The position numbers and the translations under genes are program-made. From assembly GCA_002418885.1 (NCBI GenBank), contig DIEZ01000040.1:9245-31182 (forward strand): 21,938 nt of DNA. Reading direction: 5' to 3'. Every line of letters starts with the position of its first letter. Position 1 is the first letter of the stretch. Below are positions 8,572-15,508 of this stretch, piece after piece. The notes beneath the pieces are model-generated. The model worked only from the letters and a program-made list of their open reading frames with translations, did not search any database and was not told the DNA's origin. Source of the DNA: Syntrophaceae bacterium UBA5761. Lineage in GTDB: Bacteria; Desulfobacterota; Syntrophia; Syntrophales; UBA4778.

Positions 8572-10310
8572 GGAGCAGGTTGTTCTATAAGGTGTTCGCA
8601 ACCTACCTCGTTGTGACGATCCTTTCGGTATCCGTCGTGTCTATTCTGGTGGGCCATGAGGTAAAGAGGTCTTCAACGAAGGGCGTTGAGGAGGAGTTGA
8701 CGGCCTACGCCCGAATCATAGACTTTAGCATGGGAAAGGACATTGGGGCAAAGGTGGAAAGGTTGGCCTCCGCGTCGCGTTCCCGCGTCACCCTGATCGA
8801 CGCCGTGGGCAATGTCACCGTCGACTCGGAACGGGCAGTCGCCGGGATGGAAAACCATCTGAACCGTCCGGAAATTCAGGAGGCCAGGGTCAAGGGGAGG
8901 GGAAGCGCAGTCAGGTTCAGTTCAACGGTCGGGGTTGATATGCTTTACGTGGCCGTTCCCGTCGAAGAAGGCGGGTACGTCCGGCTGGCGCGCCCGCTCT
9001 ATGAAGTCAAGCAATCCATCGACAGCATCTACCGTTCTTTCTTTACGGCCCTTCTTCTCGTCATCCCTCTTTCGCTCTTGGTGGCCTTTGTTTTTTCCTA
9101 TCGGCTTACCACGCCTATCAAGTCCATGGAGGAATTCACGGAGAAACTGAGGCGGGGGGACGTCTCAGGGTCGCTTCTCGTAAAAACGACCGACGAGGTG
9201 AAACAGCTTGCCGACAACATCAACTATCTCGTCGTGGAGCTGCAGGAGAAAATCCGGGTGGCCGACGAAGAGAGAGGGAAGCTCGTTGCTGCCTTCGCGA
9301 GCATGACCGAAGGGGTTTTGATCCTTGACGGCGAGGGAAGGATCGAGGTCTTCAACCGGGCGTTCCGGGAGATGTTTGCCCCCCGGTACGGAGACGTCCA
9401 GGGCAAAACCATGATCGAGGCCTTCCGGAATCTCGACCTGCAGAATGCCTTCGACCGTTTCAAAAAAACAGGCGGGCCGACGACGGAAGAGATCACGATG
9501 GGCGCCTTGAACCCGGTCATACTCGACGTCAGCATTTCGTCGATTCCGGGGGAGGAGAAGACCATGATCGTCTTTCACGACGTGACGCGCCTCAAAAAGT
9601 TAGAAGAGATGCGGGTGGACTTCGTGGCAAACGTTACCCATGAAATCAGAACCCCCCTGACCGCTATCCTTGGGTTCATCGAGACCCTGCAGGAGGGGGC
9701 CATTGAACAGGAGGGGACGGCAAAGAAGTTTCTGGAGATCATCTCGCGGCACGCCGGGAGGCTAAACCGCCTCGTGGAGGATCTATTGACGCTATCCGAT
9801 ATCGAGCTCGGCGAGATGAAATTCTTCTTTGAAAGCGTATACCTGAGCGGCATCGTGGAGAACGTCCTGCCCGTAGTAGCCGCACGGGCGGCGGAAAAGA
9901 AGATTGCCATTGTGAAGGAGATTCCGGAGAATCTTCCGCCGGTCAGGGCCGACCGCGACCGGCTGGTCCAGATACTGTTGAACATCCTTGACAATGCGGT
10001 CAAGTTCACGCCTGATTCGGGGAAAATAACGCTGTCGGCAGCGGCGGAAGGAGACGACTATGTGGTCGTGCGGGTCGAGGATACGGGTATCGGCGTGCCG
10101 GCAGACGAAATACCCCGGCTGGGAGAACGTTTCTACCGGGTGGACAAGACGCGGTCGAGGGAGATGGGCGGAACGGGACTGGGATTGTCCATCGTCAAGC
10201 ACCTCATAGCTGCGCACGGCGGCCGGATGGAGATCGAAAGCCGGCTGGGAAAAGGAACAATCGTATCCTTATTATTTCCCGCCATGAAGGACACGGCATT
10301 GCGGTTATGA
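8568..10310 (+). CDS. phoR: Phosphate regulon sensor histidine kinase PhoR
   Basis: A 580-residue membrane kinase expected to phosphorylate PhoB at D51. Domain order: TM1 about 10-29, extracytoplasmic sensor about 30-157, TM2 about 158-180, HAMP about 181-235, PAS about 245-345, HisKA with phospho-acceptor H358 (NVTHEIRTPL), and the ATPase domain with the N-box around N472-N476 (NILDNAVKF), G1 DTGIGVP and G2 GGTGLGLSIVKH. All catalytic motifs are present. The large extracytoplasmic domain is like Gram-positive or deltaproteobacterial PhoR and unlike E. coli PhoR, which has almost no periplasmic part. Its first about 100 residues align without gaps to the stand-alone sensor protein at 20169-20744. 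The start overlaps the phoU stop. PhoR is inferred from context plus architecture. Confidence 0.92.
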   Translation: MRSRLFYKVFATYLVVTILSVSVVSILVGHEVKRSSTKGVEEELTAYARIIDFSMGKDIGAKVERLASASRSRVTLIDAVGNVTVDSERAVAGMENHLNRPEIQEARVKGRGSAVRFSSTVGVDMLYVAVPVEEGGYVRLARPLYEVKQSIDSIYRSFFTALLLVIPLSLLVAFVFSYRLTTPIKSMEEFTEKLRRGDVSGSLLVKTTDEVKQLADNINYLVVELQEKIRVADEERGKLVAAFASMTEGVLILDGEGRIEVFNRAFREMFAPRYGDVQGKTMIEAFRNLDLQNAFDRFKKTGGPTTEEITMGALNPVILDVSISSIPGEEKTMIVFHDVTRLKKLEEMRVDFVANVTHEIRTPLTAILGFIETLQEGAIEQEGTAKKFLEIISRHAGRLNRLVEDLLTLSDIELGEMKFFFESVYLSGIVENVLPVVAARAAEKKIAIVKEIPENLPPVRADRDRLVQILLNILDNAVKFTPDSGKITLSAAAEGDDYVVVRVEDTGIGVPADEIPRLGERFYRVDKTRSREMGGTGLGLSIVKHLIAAHGGRMEIESRLGKGTIVSLLFPAMKDTALRL

Positions 10311-10368
10311 TCCGTTCTCAAAAAAATGCCATTTCTGAAGTCAAGGTTTTCCTCCTCCTCAGGGGAGT

Positions 10369-12207
10369 TCAAGCGTTCCATTCTTGCCTCATTCGGCGTT
10401 CGAATAAATAGCCGCTTTTCCCCGACTCATACGTCTTCTGCTTGATTTTTTTCTTCAATGATGCCGCTAGTTCTGAGAACAGGGCGGGATGCATGTCGCC
10501 AGACATTTTTGTGCCGTCTATGACAGCGATGCTCAGCGTGACAAGAGGCATTCTGGCAGGGTTTCCCCGGCGGTCGTCAACCTCTACAAAACCCCTTTCG
10601 GTATCTTCTTTCTTGAAGAAATTCAGCTTGTTAGCGTCGAATGTTTTACATAGTTCATCCAGAGTGCTTTCACAAATGATCGCCGGGCTGACGATGACAA
10701 AATCGTCACCGCCGATGTGTCCCACCTTCGCGGGAATATCTACTAAACGATCTGCCCATTGAACAAGTGTCCTTGCGGTAAAGCGCAGCAATTCGTCGCC
10801 CATAAGAAAGCCGTAAAGGTCGTTATATGCCTTGAATTGGTCGAGGTCGAAGTAGAGTACCATGTATTCCTTCCCGGAAAGGGCATCGTGGATCCAGCGG
10901 TGGATTACGTTGTTGCCCGGCAAGCCGGTCAAAGGATTGCGTCCAATTGCCGAATGAATCTCCAATTCAATCGATTTGGTCAGCACCTGCTTTAGCGTGA
11001 CTGTTCCAAGGAACTTGCCCGTAGCATCCACGACCAGAACTGGGTCATACAAATCATCGGAGGCTCGTTCCATGGCGAGCTTGGCCAGCGTTGTGATAGA
11101 GATTCTCTCTCCTACGCAAAGGGGATTCGGCTTGCAGACCGTCTCGACCTCTTTCTTTTTGAACAAAGCGTATCCGAAAGCTCCGCCGGTTTTCAAGTAA
11201 AAGTGCTGGCGTGTCATTAATCCCGCAACGGAATTGCCATCCAGGACTACGACGTGGTCCACATGGGAGTTTTTTTTGAAGACGAGGTCCAGGTGCATGC
11301 ACTGAATTGTATGTTTCTGAATCGTTTCGGGATAGGCAACCAGGTTGCCGATCGTTGCGTCTGATTCGAGGGCCGATGGGTCGTACTTCTTAACCAGGTG
11401 TTCCAGCCTGGTCTTCCAGTCTATCGAGAGTCCGTAAGGCTCCGGCTGGGGGGTGCCGAACAAAAAACCCTGAGCATACCGGACACCGTAACGAACCAGA
11501 ATGTCCAGTTCTTCAAGACATTCGATGCCTTCGGCGATTATGCCTGTATTGACGCTGGAGGCGAATGATACGATCGCCCGGACCAGATTCTGCTTGTAAT
11601 AGTGTTTGTGAACATCGCGGACAACAGCCATGTCCAGCTTCAGGAAATGGGGAGTCGAGGAGATGAGCGTAATCAATCCTGAATGTCCCGATCCGTAGTC
11701 ATCCAGGGCTATATGAAACCCGCGGCCGGCATAATTTGCGATCTGCCTTTCAAAGGCGTCGCAATCATTTATCCGTTTTTCTTCGGTAATCTCAATAACG
11801 ATCTGGCAGCAATCAATTCCGTATTTGCGTAAATACGATTCCGTAAACCTGGAGGTAAACCTCTGATCGCTGAAGACTGCCGGACTGAAGTTGATGAAAT
11901 ACTTCCATCGGTTGGACGACTCCTGGAGAGAGGCTATTTTTGCCAGCGCAGCGTCGCAGCATGCCATTTCCAGGTCCCATGTGGCCCCTAGTTCGGCAGC
12001 TTGCCGGAACATTTTGTCGGGAGATTCAAACGGCGGGACTCCGCGCGACAAGATTTCGAATCCGATTATCGCCCCGGTGAAAAGATCAACAATGGGGTGA
12101 AAGTGAGGCCGGACCTGAACCGATGCGATGAAATCCGCTATTGTATCGCCTGACCCCAGTTTAAGTACGTTACAGAGCGGATTATCTAACGGCACAACCT
12201 GTCCCAT
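10369..12207 (-). CDS. EAL-CBS-GGDEF cyclic-di-GMP signalling protein
   Basis: A 612-residue soluble protein with three parts. The N-terminal EAL phosphodiesterase domain (about 25-265) keeps the metal and catalytic residues: E51 (EIL in place of EAL), N106, E139, D169/D170, K190, E226 and Q246. A CBS-like pair (about 290-415) may bind a nucleotide. The C-terminal GGDEF cyclase domain (about 422-605) has GLPGNN, the FDLD metal site (453-456) and GGDDF (499-503), a tolerated variant; no canonical RxxD inhibitory site sits at the usual spacing. It could therefore both make and break c-di-GMP, or one domain may regulate the other. No transmembrane segment was seen. The start is supported by AAAGGA and a promoter at 12265-12293. 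It is convergent with phoR and has no obvious link to the phosphate genes. Confidence 0.9.
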   Translation of the reverse strand: MGQVVPLDNPLCNVLKLGSGDTIADFIASVQVRPHFHPIVDLFTGAIIGFEILSRGVPPFESPDKMFRQAAELGATWDLEMACCDAALAKIASLQESSNRWKYFINFSPAVFSDQRFTSRFTESYLRKYGIDCCQIVIEITEEKRINDCDAFERQIANYAGRGFHIALDDYGSGHSGLITLISSTPHFLKLDMAVVRDVHKHYYKQNLVRAIVSFASSVNTGIIAEGIECLEELDILVRYGVRYAQGFLFGTPQPEPYGLSIDWKTRLEHLVKKYDPSALESDATIGNLVAYPETIQKHTIQCMHLDLVFKKNSHVDHVVVLDGNSVAGLMTRQHFYLKTGGAFGYALFKKKEVETVCKPNPLCVGERISITTLAKLAMERASDDLYDPVLVVDATGKFLGTVTLKQVLTKSIELEIHSAIGRNPLTGLPGNNVIHRWIHDALSGKEYMVLYFDLDQFKAYNDLYGFLMGDELLRFTARTLVQWADRLVDIPAKVGHIGGDDFVIVSPAIICESTLDELCKTFDANKLNFFKKEDTERGFVEVDDRRGNPARMPLVTLSIAVIDGTKMSGDMHPALFSELAASLKKKIKQKTYESGKSGYLFERRMRQEWNA

Positions 12208-12239
12208 AATCGTTGTTTCCTTTCTTAGCTAATCTACAG

Positions 12240-12252
12240 CGCGTCCCACGCG
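12240..12252 (-). repeat. Short GC-rich hairpin in the EAL-GGDEF leader
   Basis: CGCGT-CCC-ACGCG is a perfect 5-base-pair inverted repeat with a three-base loop, lying just inside the predicted 5' leader and about 20 bases upstream of the AAAGGA ribosome-binding site. It could stabilise the mRNA 5' end or be an operator. It does not match a c-di-GMP riboswitch that I can recognise. Confidence 0.4.
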
Positions 12253-12264
12253 GCGGTCGAGACG

Positions 12265-12293
12265 TTTATCTCTAAATCGGTGCTCATTGTTAA
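12265..12293 (-). promoter_or_regulatory. Sigma70-type promoter for the EAL-GGDEF gene
   Basis: On the minus strand, TTAACA (12293-12288) and GATAAA (12270-12265) are separated by exactly 17 bases, with five and four matches to consensus. The predicted transcript would begin near 12258, about 50 bases before the ATG at 12207. Confidence 0.5.
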
Positions 12294-12582
12294 AATAAGG
12301 TTAGTGAATCGTGAAGATAAGATGACATTTTATGACCAGGCTTGAGTGAAGGAGATTCATCAATGCTTCTTAGTTATGAGTTATGAGCCGGCTTCCGATT
12401 TCCCTCACCGCTTCGATGGTTTCTCCTTAAGAGGCAAGTATTTTCCGTCATCATCTGATATGTGCGTCGGCTTTCAAAGTCTTCGGGCTGAAGGGCTTTG
12501 TATCGCGTACACATCGCCGATAGTGGCCATTAAGCCGAAGGTCACAAACACGCGCAACCGATGTTTGCGGAAAAGATGGGAT
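12294..12582. other. Non-coding stretch, no gene recognised
   Basis: Between the EAL-GGDEF promoter and the end of the MBL gene I see no convincing gene. It contains a direct repeat ATGAC-ATTTT-ATGAC (12322-12336), with half-sites one helical turn apart, about 30 bases upstream of the EAL-GGDEF -35. It also holds an imperfect hairpin at 12543-12569: CACAAACA against TGTTTGCG, eight pairs with one G-T, 11-base loop. That hairpin lies 14 bases past the MBL stop and has no T-run, so it is not a standard terminator. An 87-codon open frame from 12346 on the plus strand has no protein-family character. Confidence 0.5.
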
Positions 12583-13332
12583 CTACTCTGCCCCGTCAAG
12601 GTTATTTGAATTGGTATCCTCTTTGAAGCGGGTTATTTCAACCTCGCCTTCATTCTTTAAGAGCGCCTTCGCATTCTCGACGGCCTTTTCCATGTCTTCC
12701 TTCGGATTCTTCGACATCTCACCGTGTCCGGGGTATATCTCTGAGATCTGTCTCGTGCTCAGTGACAGTATGGAATTGATATAATCGCCGATGCTTCCCG
12801 ATTCGGCTATGTACGAGAGTGTTCCGCCGGCAAAGAGGGTATCGCCTGTGAAGAGAAACCTCCCGACCGGTTCGTAGATGCAGATGGAACCAGAGGTATG
12901 ACCGGGGGTGTGGATGATATTGAGGCTGTAATTGCCTAAATCAAAGCGGCTCTTGCTCTCCAGCCAGAGCTGGACTTTCAGCGGAATCTCGTTCAAATCG
13001 GCAGATTTATAAAGAGTAACGTATCGGTCGTCTAAGGTAATCTTTGTCGCAGCGAAGCGGTGGGCAGCGACGAGGGCATAATCCTGAAAGTAGCGGTTGG
13101 CGCCGATATGGTCGAAGTGTTCGTGTGTATTAATCACTATGTCTATATCCTTGACCTTTATTCCGATCTTCAAAAGAGATTTCTGGAGGGCAGGGAAATT
13201 TGCATCTACGCCGGAATCGATGAGGATGATCGCGTAATCTCCCCTGATGATGTAACTGTGGCTGCTGGTTCCATGTCCTTTGATCAAAAAAATATCAGGC
13301 TGCAGTTCCAGTATATCGCTCTCTTTTCCCAT
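12583..13332 (-). CDS. Metallo-beta-lactamase-fold hydrolase
   Basis: A 249-residue MBL-fold protein with the full dinuclear metal motif: H70-E-H72-F-D74-H75 (NTHEHFDHIG), H145 (TPGHTSGSI), D164 (FTGDTLFAGG) and H203 (PGHGE). The arrangement resembles glyoxalase II-like and other small thioesterase or lactonase members; the substrate cannot be told. No signal peptide, so cytoplasmic. The frame is open to a TTG at 13389, but the ATG at 13332 (MGKESDILELQPD) has a GGGAG upstream and starts right at the conserved fold, so it is preferred. With this start it overlaps the STAS gene upstream by 38 bases, which implies coupled translation and perhaps a shared signalling task. Its base composition looks more A+T-rich than the pst region, by eye. 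Confidence 0.85.
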   Translation of the reverse strand: MGKESDILELQPDIFLIKGHGTSSHSYIIRGDYAIILIDSGVDANFPALQKSLLKIGIKVKDIDIVINTHEHFDHIGANRYFQDYALVAAHRFAATKITLDDRYVTLYKSADLNEIPLKVQLWLESKSRFDLGNYSLNIIHTPGHTSGSICIYEPVGRFLFTGDTLFAGGTLSYIAESGSIGDYINSILSLSTRQISEIYPGHGEMSKNPKEDMEKAVENAKALLKNEGEVEITRFKEDTNSNNLDGAE

Positions 13333-13684
13333 ATCTTCTTTTCTCCCAGGGGCTGTTTTCCGCGCTATCCAGGTCATCGTAAACGTCAAATATCCGGTAC
13401 AGCCCGTTTTTTAGTAGATAGTCTTTTATACGCGGCCTTAATGAGCAGATCTTCAAATATCCGTTCGCAAGATCCACCTCTTTTTTGAATGCGTTGATTA
13501 TGGACAGCTGTGCAAGTACGTTGCTATCTTCGTCTATGCCTCCCAGGTCTATTACTATCCTTGGTTCCTTTCTGTCTCGCCAGGGACGCAAAATATCCCG
13601 GGCTGAAAAAGGAGCGCTCTTACTCAATGACCCACCGACCTCCGCGAGAATAAAAGCCTTTTTTTCAATCACATTGCATTTCAT
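13295..13684 (-). CDS. STAS-domain protein (anti-sigma-factor-antagonist-like)
   Basis: A 129-residue protein whose middle reads PRIVIDLGGIDEDSNVLAQL, then about 40 residues later LKICSLRPRIKDYLLKNGLYRIFDVYDDLDSA. This is the STAS pattern of SpoIIAA-like proteins: a beta-strand ending in D, the DS phospho-site loop, a helix, then the strand with a GL..F.IYDD-like end. The serine of EDSN corresponds to the site phosphorylated by partner-switching kinases, but the usual DSxG glycine is N-V here, so a classic partner-switch role is uncertain. No RsbW/SpoIIAB kinase or PP2C phosphatase is adjacent. GAGG lies 11 bases before the ATG. The gene runs 38 bases into the MBL hydrolase gene. The last about 20 residues are basic and not STAS-like. 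Confidence 0.65.
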   Translation of the reverse strand: MKCNVIEKKAFILAEVGGSLSKSAPFSARDILRPWRDRKEPRIVIDLGGIDEDSNVLAQLSIINAFKKEVDLANGYLKICSLRPRIKDYLLKNGLYRIFDVYDDLDSAENSPWEKRRYGKRERYTGTAA

Positions 13685-13881
13685 TGTCTTAACGCCTCAT
13701 CAAAGTGTTTTTTCAAGTCCGGAGAGGTAAGTAGCAGTAGATTGTTAAATCGCTATTAGGGTTCCATTATGATTCAATGAAATCTACCGTGAAAATAATC
13801 ACCGAGGCGGATTGCGCACCCAAATGATGTGTAAGGATGGCATCTACGAATAAATCACGGAGAATCTGTTTTGCCCCGGCC

Positions 13882-13910
13882 TTGTTACAATATTTTAACA
13901 GCTCTTTAAT
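13882..13910 (+). promoter_or_regulatory. Promoter of the four-gene lipid-like operon, with Pho-box-like repeat
   Basis: TTGTTA (13882-13887) and TTTAAT (13905-13910) are separated by 17 bases, giving a plausible sigma70 promoter 57 bases before the ATG at 13968. The same bases can be read as a degenerate Pho box: TTGTTAC (13882-13888), AATA, TTTTAAC (13893-13899), identical at 12 of 18 positions to the pstS box, with TACAAA (13910-13915) exactly 10 bases downstream. The region is A+T-rich, so the Pho reading could be chance. Confidence 0.5.
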
Positions 13911-13967
13911 ACAAAACACATAAAATGATTGTATATGTTACCCGAATCAATATGTAGGGGGGGTTCG

Positions 13968-15455
13968 ATGAAAGAATGGATGAAGAAGTTGCAGTTGCAT
14001 TACGAGCGGATCAGGAGCCTTCATCCCGAAGATAGATTGATGATTCTTTTTGACATCGACGGCACGATTCTGGACATGCGCCATATGATCCTATCTACAC
14101 TCCGGTCTTTTGACAACCGGCATGGCACTCACTATTTTCGCGACCTCAAAATCGAGAATATACAGGTTCATGAGACGGACATCGTCGCGTTGCTCGACAA
14201 GCTCGCGATTCAAGAAAAAGATATAGCGCGCGTGGTCGAGTGGTATGAAAAAAACTTCTGGTCGGCGGACTCCGTCATGGAATCCCATAGGCCCTTCATG
14301 GGCGTCATGGAGGTGATCCGATGGTTTCAGATCCAGCCGAAAACCTTCGTGGGCTTAAACACCGGGAGGCCCGAATGCATCAGAGCGGATACGCTTCATT
14401 CCCTCAACAAGATAGGGCAGGAGTTCAAAGTGCGTTTCGGCAATGAATTTCTCTACATGAACAAGAACGGATGGGAGGGCGACATCGTCACTTCTAAAAT
14501 TGCGGGTGTCCTCCATTTTCAGAAGTGCGGGTACCGAATATTCGCTTGCGTTGACAACGAACCGGAAAATCTGAGGGCCATAGCCGGCGTAGACCCGCTG
14601 AAACAAATTCTTTTGCTCCATGCCGACACTTTATTCAAGTCGAAACGCAGGCGGTTGCCTCCCCACGCCGTCAGCGGAAAACGATATGACCTTGCCACAC
14701 TCATTCAGGAAAAGGCGCTTCCAAAACACGTGCAATTTGTTTGGCATGGGGTGAATGACGAAGTGAACCTGAGACAATTCCTTGCATCGGGAATTCAGTG
14801 GGCGGAATGCGATGTTCGCCTGGACCCTGCCCGAGACAGGGTCATCCTTCGAGACGACTCTTTTGAAAGCGTTCCTCTCCAGGAAGATGAGCGTCTCCTG
14901 ACACTGGAGGACGTTCTCGACCCCATTTGTCACACGGGCAAATCCGTGAAGCTTGATTTGAAAGAGAACGGTAACCTGATCGACCGGGTCTTGTGGGTTC
15001 TCCGCCGATATTCCTTTGACGGTATGAACCTGTGGTTCAACGGTCGCGTCGACGAATTGAAACAGGAAGGGTTTCGCAAACTGGCCGGGGCCTTCCCCCA
15101 ATCCGTTATTCAGGTCCCTATCGATTCCCTCGTTCCTCTTATCTTGAGTGTCCCCGGAGAAGCCCTGGCCCTTCTCGACAAGTTTAGAAGTTGGGGCGTA
15201 AATCGTTTTTCCATGAGCTGGAAATCATCGAATATCCATCGCGTTCTCGACAAGCTGGACAAATGGGGGTTTGAAGCCAACATTTACAATGTCCCGGATC
15301 TGGAGTCTTTTCTGCAGGCCGTGCTGCTTTTGCCCGCATCCGTGACCTCGGATTTCAATTTTCCGAAATGGCACTATTACGGCAGGGGATCAGGCGAAAA
15401 CCAGAAAAGGCATTCTTATAAAATCGTCAGAACCACGCAGAGCTTGTCCCTATAG
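13968..15455 (+). CDS. HAD-family hydrolase fused to a menorin/GDPD-like phosphodiesterase barrel
   Basis: A 495-residue two-domain protein with no signal peptide. Residues about 20-225 form a HAD-type domain: motif I FDIDGT with nucleophile D29 and D31, motif II around GLNTGRP (T132), and the final acidic motif VDNEPEN near D196. Residues about 250-475 resemble the PLC-like phosphodiesterase TIM barrel, closest in layout to menorin/FAM151 and glycerophosphodiester phosphodiesterases: WHGVN (H260, N263), AECDVRL (E280, D282), VKLDLK (K328, D330) and LWFNGRV. The second catalytic histidine of those families (HD or HP) seems replaced by R295 in VILRDDS. GGGGGGG seven bases upstream supports the ATG at 13968 over the in-frame ATG at 13929. 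It heads a tight four-gene run. A combined phosphatase/phosphodiesterase on a phospholipid or its head group is a guess. Confidence 0.72.
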   Translation: MKEWMKKLQLHYERIRSLHPEDRLMILFDIDGTILDMRHMILSTLRSFDNRHGTHYFRDLKIENIQVHETDIVALLDKLAIQEKDIARVVEWYEKNFWSADSVMESHRPFMGVMEVIRWFQIQPKTFVGLNTGRPECIRADTLHSLNKIGQEFKVRFGNEFLYMNKNGWEGDIVTSKIAGVLHFQKCGYRIFACVDNEPENLRAIAGVDPLKQILLLHADTLFKSKRRRLPPHAVSGKRYDLATLIQEKALPKHVQFVWHGVNDEVNLRQFLASGIQWAECDVRLDPARDRVILRDDSFESVPLQEDERLLTLEDVLDPICHTGKSVKLDLKENGNLIDRVLWVLRRYSFDGMNLWFNGRVDELKQEGFRKLAGAFPQSVIQVPIDSLVPLILSVPGEALALLDKFRSWGVNRFSMSWKSSNIHRVLDKLDKWGFEANIYNVPDLESFLQAVLLLPASVTSDFNFPKWHYYGRGSGENQKRHSYKIVRTTQSLSL

Positions 15456-15508
15456 ATTGACCGGAAGGTCGGAATGGAGATGCCTAATATGAAAAGGGGG
15501 GATGAACG

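Noticed and set aside
12208..12582. Possible c-di-GMP (GEMM) riboswitch upstream of the c-di-GMP gene
   Set aside because: I could not find the conserved GEMM core or its paired stems on either strand.
12346..12609. 87-codon plus-strand open frame in the gap before the MBL gene
   Set aside because: It starts with GTG, has no family character, and runs antisense into the MBL gene end. A nearby AAGGAG fits only a 7-codon ATG frame at 12363, too short to support.
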